Part shown: positions 4,029-5,405 of the stretch, one piece after another
Position numbering within the stretch: the stretch's first letter is position 1
How the letters are laid out: every line of letters begins with the position of its first letter
Assembly: GCA_023426425.1 (NCBI GenBank)
Contig: JAFAAT010000325.1
Location: 1-5,405, forward strand
Direction: 5' to 3'
DNA: 5,405 bases
Source of the DNA: Bacteroidota bacterium
GTDB lineage: Bacteria; Bacteroidota; Bacteroidia; Chitinophagales; Chitinophagaceae
Position numbers and translations under genes: made by a program
Notes under the pieces: model-generated
What the model was told of the DNA's origin: nothing
What the model saw: only the letters and a program-made list of their open reading frames with translations
Databases searched by the model: none

Positions 4029-5405
4029 TCAAAAAAGCGTTGACAATATCCTGCTGTTCTTTTTTCTAATCCTGCTATCCAAAACTCCCTCAAACAAATC
4101 TCCTTTTTCCCTGAGGCGCTCAGGCAATGTGTGAAGGGTGAACGCCTGCGGATCAAGTCGGTCATCGATTTCCTCCCACTCCAATGGCGTGGACACTACG
4201 GGTCGGTGCGCCGGTCTCACAGAATACGGCGCAGCCAGGGTATCCGCATAGTCGTTCTGGGTATAGTCCAGAAACAGTTTGTTCCCCCTCGATGATATAC
4301 TCACTGCAGTAGTAGTAATCTCAGGCAAATGTTTTTGAATATCGCCGCAAATACTCTTTGCTATGCTCCTCGTATCCTTGTACGTAAATCCTTCACATGG
4401 AATGTAAATGTGCATGCCTGTCTTCCCCGATGTCTTTGGAAATGCTGTTAAGCCCAGGCTGTCCAGCAAAGACCTGGCAGCCGTCGCCGCTTTTACCACC
4501 TTCCCGTAATCCTCATCAGAAGGGTCCAGGTCCAGCACAATATAGTCAGGTTCCTCCGGCCGGTCTGTTCTGGAATGCCAGGGATTGAAATCAATGCATC
4601 CCAGGTTGATGGCATATAGCAGAGTGGATTTCTTATTGCAAACCAGGTAATCGATCACTGACCTCTTTCCCTCAGCCTTATGTTTTCTTTTGTCCCGGAA
4701 AATGTCTGCCCAATCCGGCTGCATGCCTTCCATATCTTTTATGTACATGCCGCTTTTAAAAACTCCTTCGTGTTTAACATACAGCGAAAGCGGTCGCTGC
4801 TTCAGATAGGGTAGGAGCGTGTCTGCAATCTCTGTATAGTACTTGATAAGCAATCCCTTCGGGATGTCCTTCCATATCTCTTCCTCAATATTAGTGAGCG
4901 TTACTTTGTCGCCATCTACATCAATGTCCCCGGTAGAATATATAGGCTGTGCAAGCAGCTTCTGCCAATTGTCGGTAACTGCTGCCTTAGAAGCCTGTAC
5001 TTCAGACTTAACCGCTCGCGCAGGTTTATCATGGCGCAGCCCAATCAGGATCACCGGATGCCTGATCTTCCCCGTCGCACTTTTCTGACTCGATTGTTGG
5101 AATTGTCCCACAATCTCAGGTTTAGTCCAGTGTTTCGTGCCATGTTCCTGTATGTCTTCTGGATTCTGAAAAGGCGCCTCAGCTACCTCAATCGCCTTTA
5201 GCTTCTTCAGCAGTTCTGCTTTCTCCCGTTCCTTTAGTCCGCTTCCTGAATGATGTACATAGCGCAGCCTCCCCCGCTCATCATATTGCCCCAGCAATAA
5301 AGTCCGGTAGAAACCAGCCCCACGCTCAGATTCTGTCCATCCACCTATTACATACTCCTCCCTCATCAGTACCGGTACCTTTACCCAGTCCTCAGAACGT
5401 TTGCC
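4029..5405 (-). CDS. ligD: DNA ligase D, C-terminal part (ligase OB-fold plus polymerase/primase domain)
   Basis: LigD carries out end processing, gap filling and sealing in bacterial non-homologous end joining, normally recruited by Ku. The gene runs off the right edge; 458 codons including the in-frame stretch 5405-5367 are visible, ending in TGA at 4031-4029. An internal ATG at 5366 is not the start, because ligase sequence (GKRSEDWVKVPVL) precedes it. Visible residues 1 to about 125 are the end of the ATP-dependent ligase: motif V region, EEYVIGGW, the OB-fold YVHHSGSGL and motif VI region IRHPVILIGLRHDK. From about 160 to 440 is the archaeo-eukaryotic primase-type polymerase: RPLSLYVKHEG, IDYLVCN, LGCIDFNPWHSR, the metal-binding DLDPSD (292-297), KTSGKTGMHIYIP (324-336), RGNKLFLDYTQND with the third acidic residue at D380, and AAPYSVRP. 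Catalytic residues of the polymerase look intact. The order ligase then polymerase resembles Pseudomonas LigD, not the mycobacterial one. The end is a basic tail. A motif V lysine position is proline (see findings). Confidence 0.95.
   Translation of the reverse strand, partial: GKRSEDWVKVPVLMREEYVIGGWTESERGAGFYRTLLLGQYDERGRLRYVHHSGSGLKEREKAELLKKLKAIEVAEAPFQNPEDIQEHGTKHWTKPEIVGQFQQSSQKSATGKIRHPVILIGLRHDKPARAVKSEVQASKAAVTDNWQKLLAQPIYSTGDIDVDGDKVTLTNIEEEIWKDIPKGLLIKYYTEIADTLLPYLKQRPLSLYVKHEGVFKSGMYIKDMEGMQPDWADIFRDKRKHKAEGKRSVIDYLVCNKKSTLLYAINLGCIDFNPWHSRTDRPEEPDYIVLDLDPSDEDYGKVVKAATAARSLLDSLGLTAFPKTSGKTGMHIYIPCEGFTYKDTRSIAKSICGDIQKHLPEITTTAVSISSRGNKLFLDYTQNDYADTLAAPYSVRPAHRPVVSTPLEWEEIDDRLDPQAFTLHTLPERLREKGDLFEGVLDSRIRKKNSRILSTLF

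Noticed and set aside
3857..4069. Plus-strand frame of 70 codons across the repeat array
   Set aside because: Its sequence is the translation of the GAGACGG repeats and of antisense to two real genes; no start signal or family likeness.
5369..5378. Ten-base perfect palindrome GTACCGGTAC
   Set aside because: It lies inside the ligD reading frame and short palindromes of this length are expected by chance; no second copy was noticed.

Overview
The window looks like a piece of a Bacteroidota chromosome (Cytophagales/Chitinophagales-like). This rests on three things: start codons lack a clear Shine-Dalgarno sequence; one promoter candidate fits the Bacteroidota form TTG-N17-TAnnTTTG; and the proteins have Bacteroidota character (a LigD with the polymerase after the ligase, a GH15 enzyme followed by a small membrane protein, a palindromic GAGACG-type repeat). 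The genus cannot be fixed by reading alone.

Layout. At the left edge is the C-terminal end of a GH15 glucoamylase-like hydrolase (+), followed one base later by a four-helix membrane protein of unknown function (+). Next comes a 277-bp gap. On its minus strand it holds a good promoter candidate (873-900) reading into a 31-codon ORF for a single-span membrane peptide (797-702). A cupin/AraC-type regulator (-, 956-1744) lies divergent to folE, GTP cyclohydrolase I (+, 1896-2525), and their shared 151-bp spacer holds two overlapping inverted repeats. Just past folE, convergent with it, is a small uncharacterised ORF (-). Then follow a DUF2188-like small protein (+, 2988-3233), a convergent TIP30-like atypical SDR oxidoreductase (-, 3252-3905), and the C-terminal 458 residues of a multi-domain LigD (-), which runs off the right edge.

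Between ligD and the SDR gene is the most unusual DNA in the window: about 105 bp of GAGACGG-headed units with a 16-18-base period, ending in a perfect 9-bp stem / 4-base loop palindrome only six bases from the SDR start codon.

How the genes relate. LigD is the polymerase/ligase of bacterial non-homologous end joining; its usual partner Ku is not visible here. FolE feeds tetrahydropterin and folate synthesis. GH15 and the membrane protein are probably one transcription unit. Otherwise the genes look like a loose collection of housekeeping and stress functions, with frequent strand switching and no single pathway. No whole new multi-gene system is evident. The items most worth following are the repeat array, the tiny membrane protein with its promoter, and the altered nucleotidyltransferase motif V in LigD.
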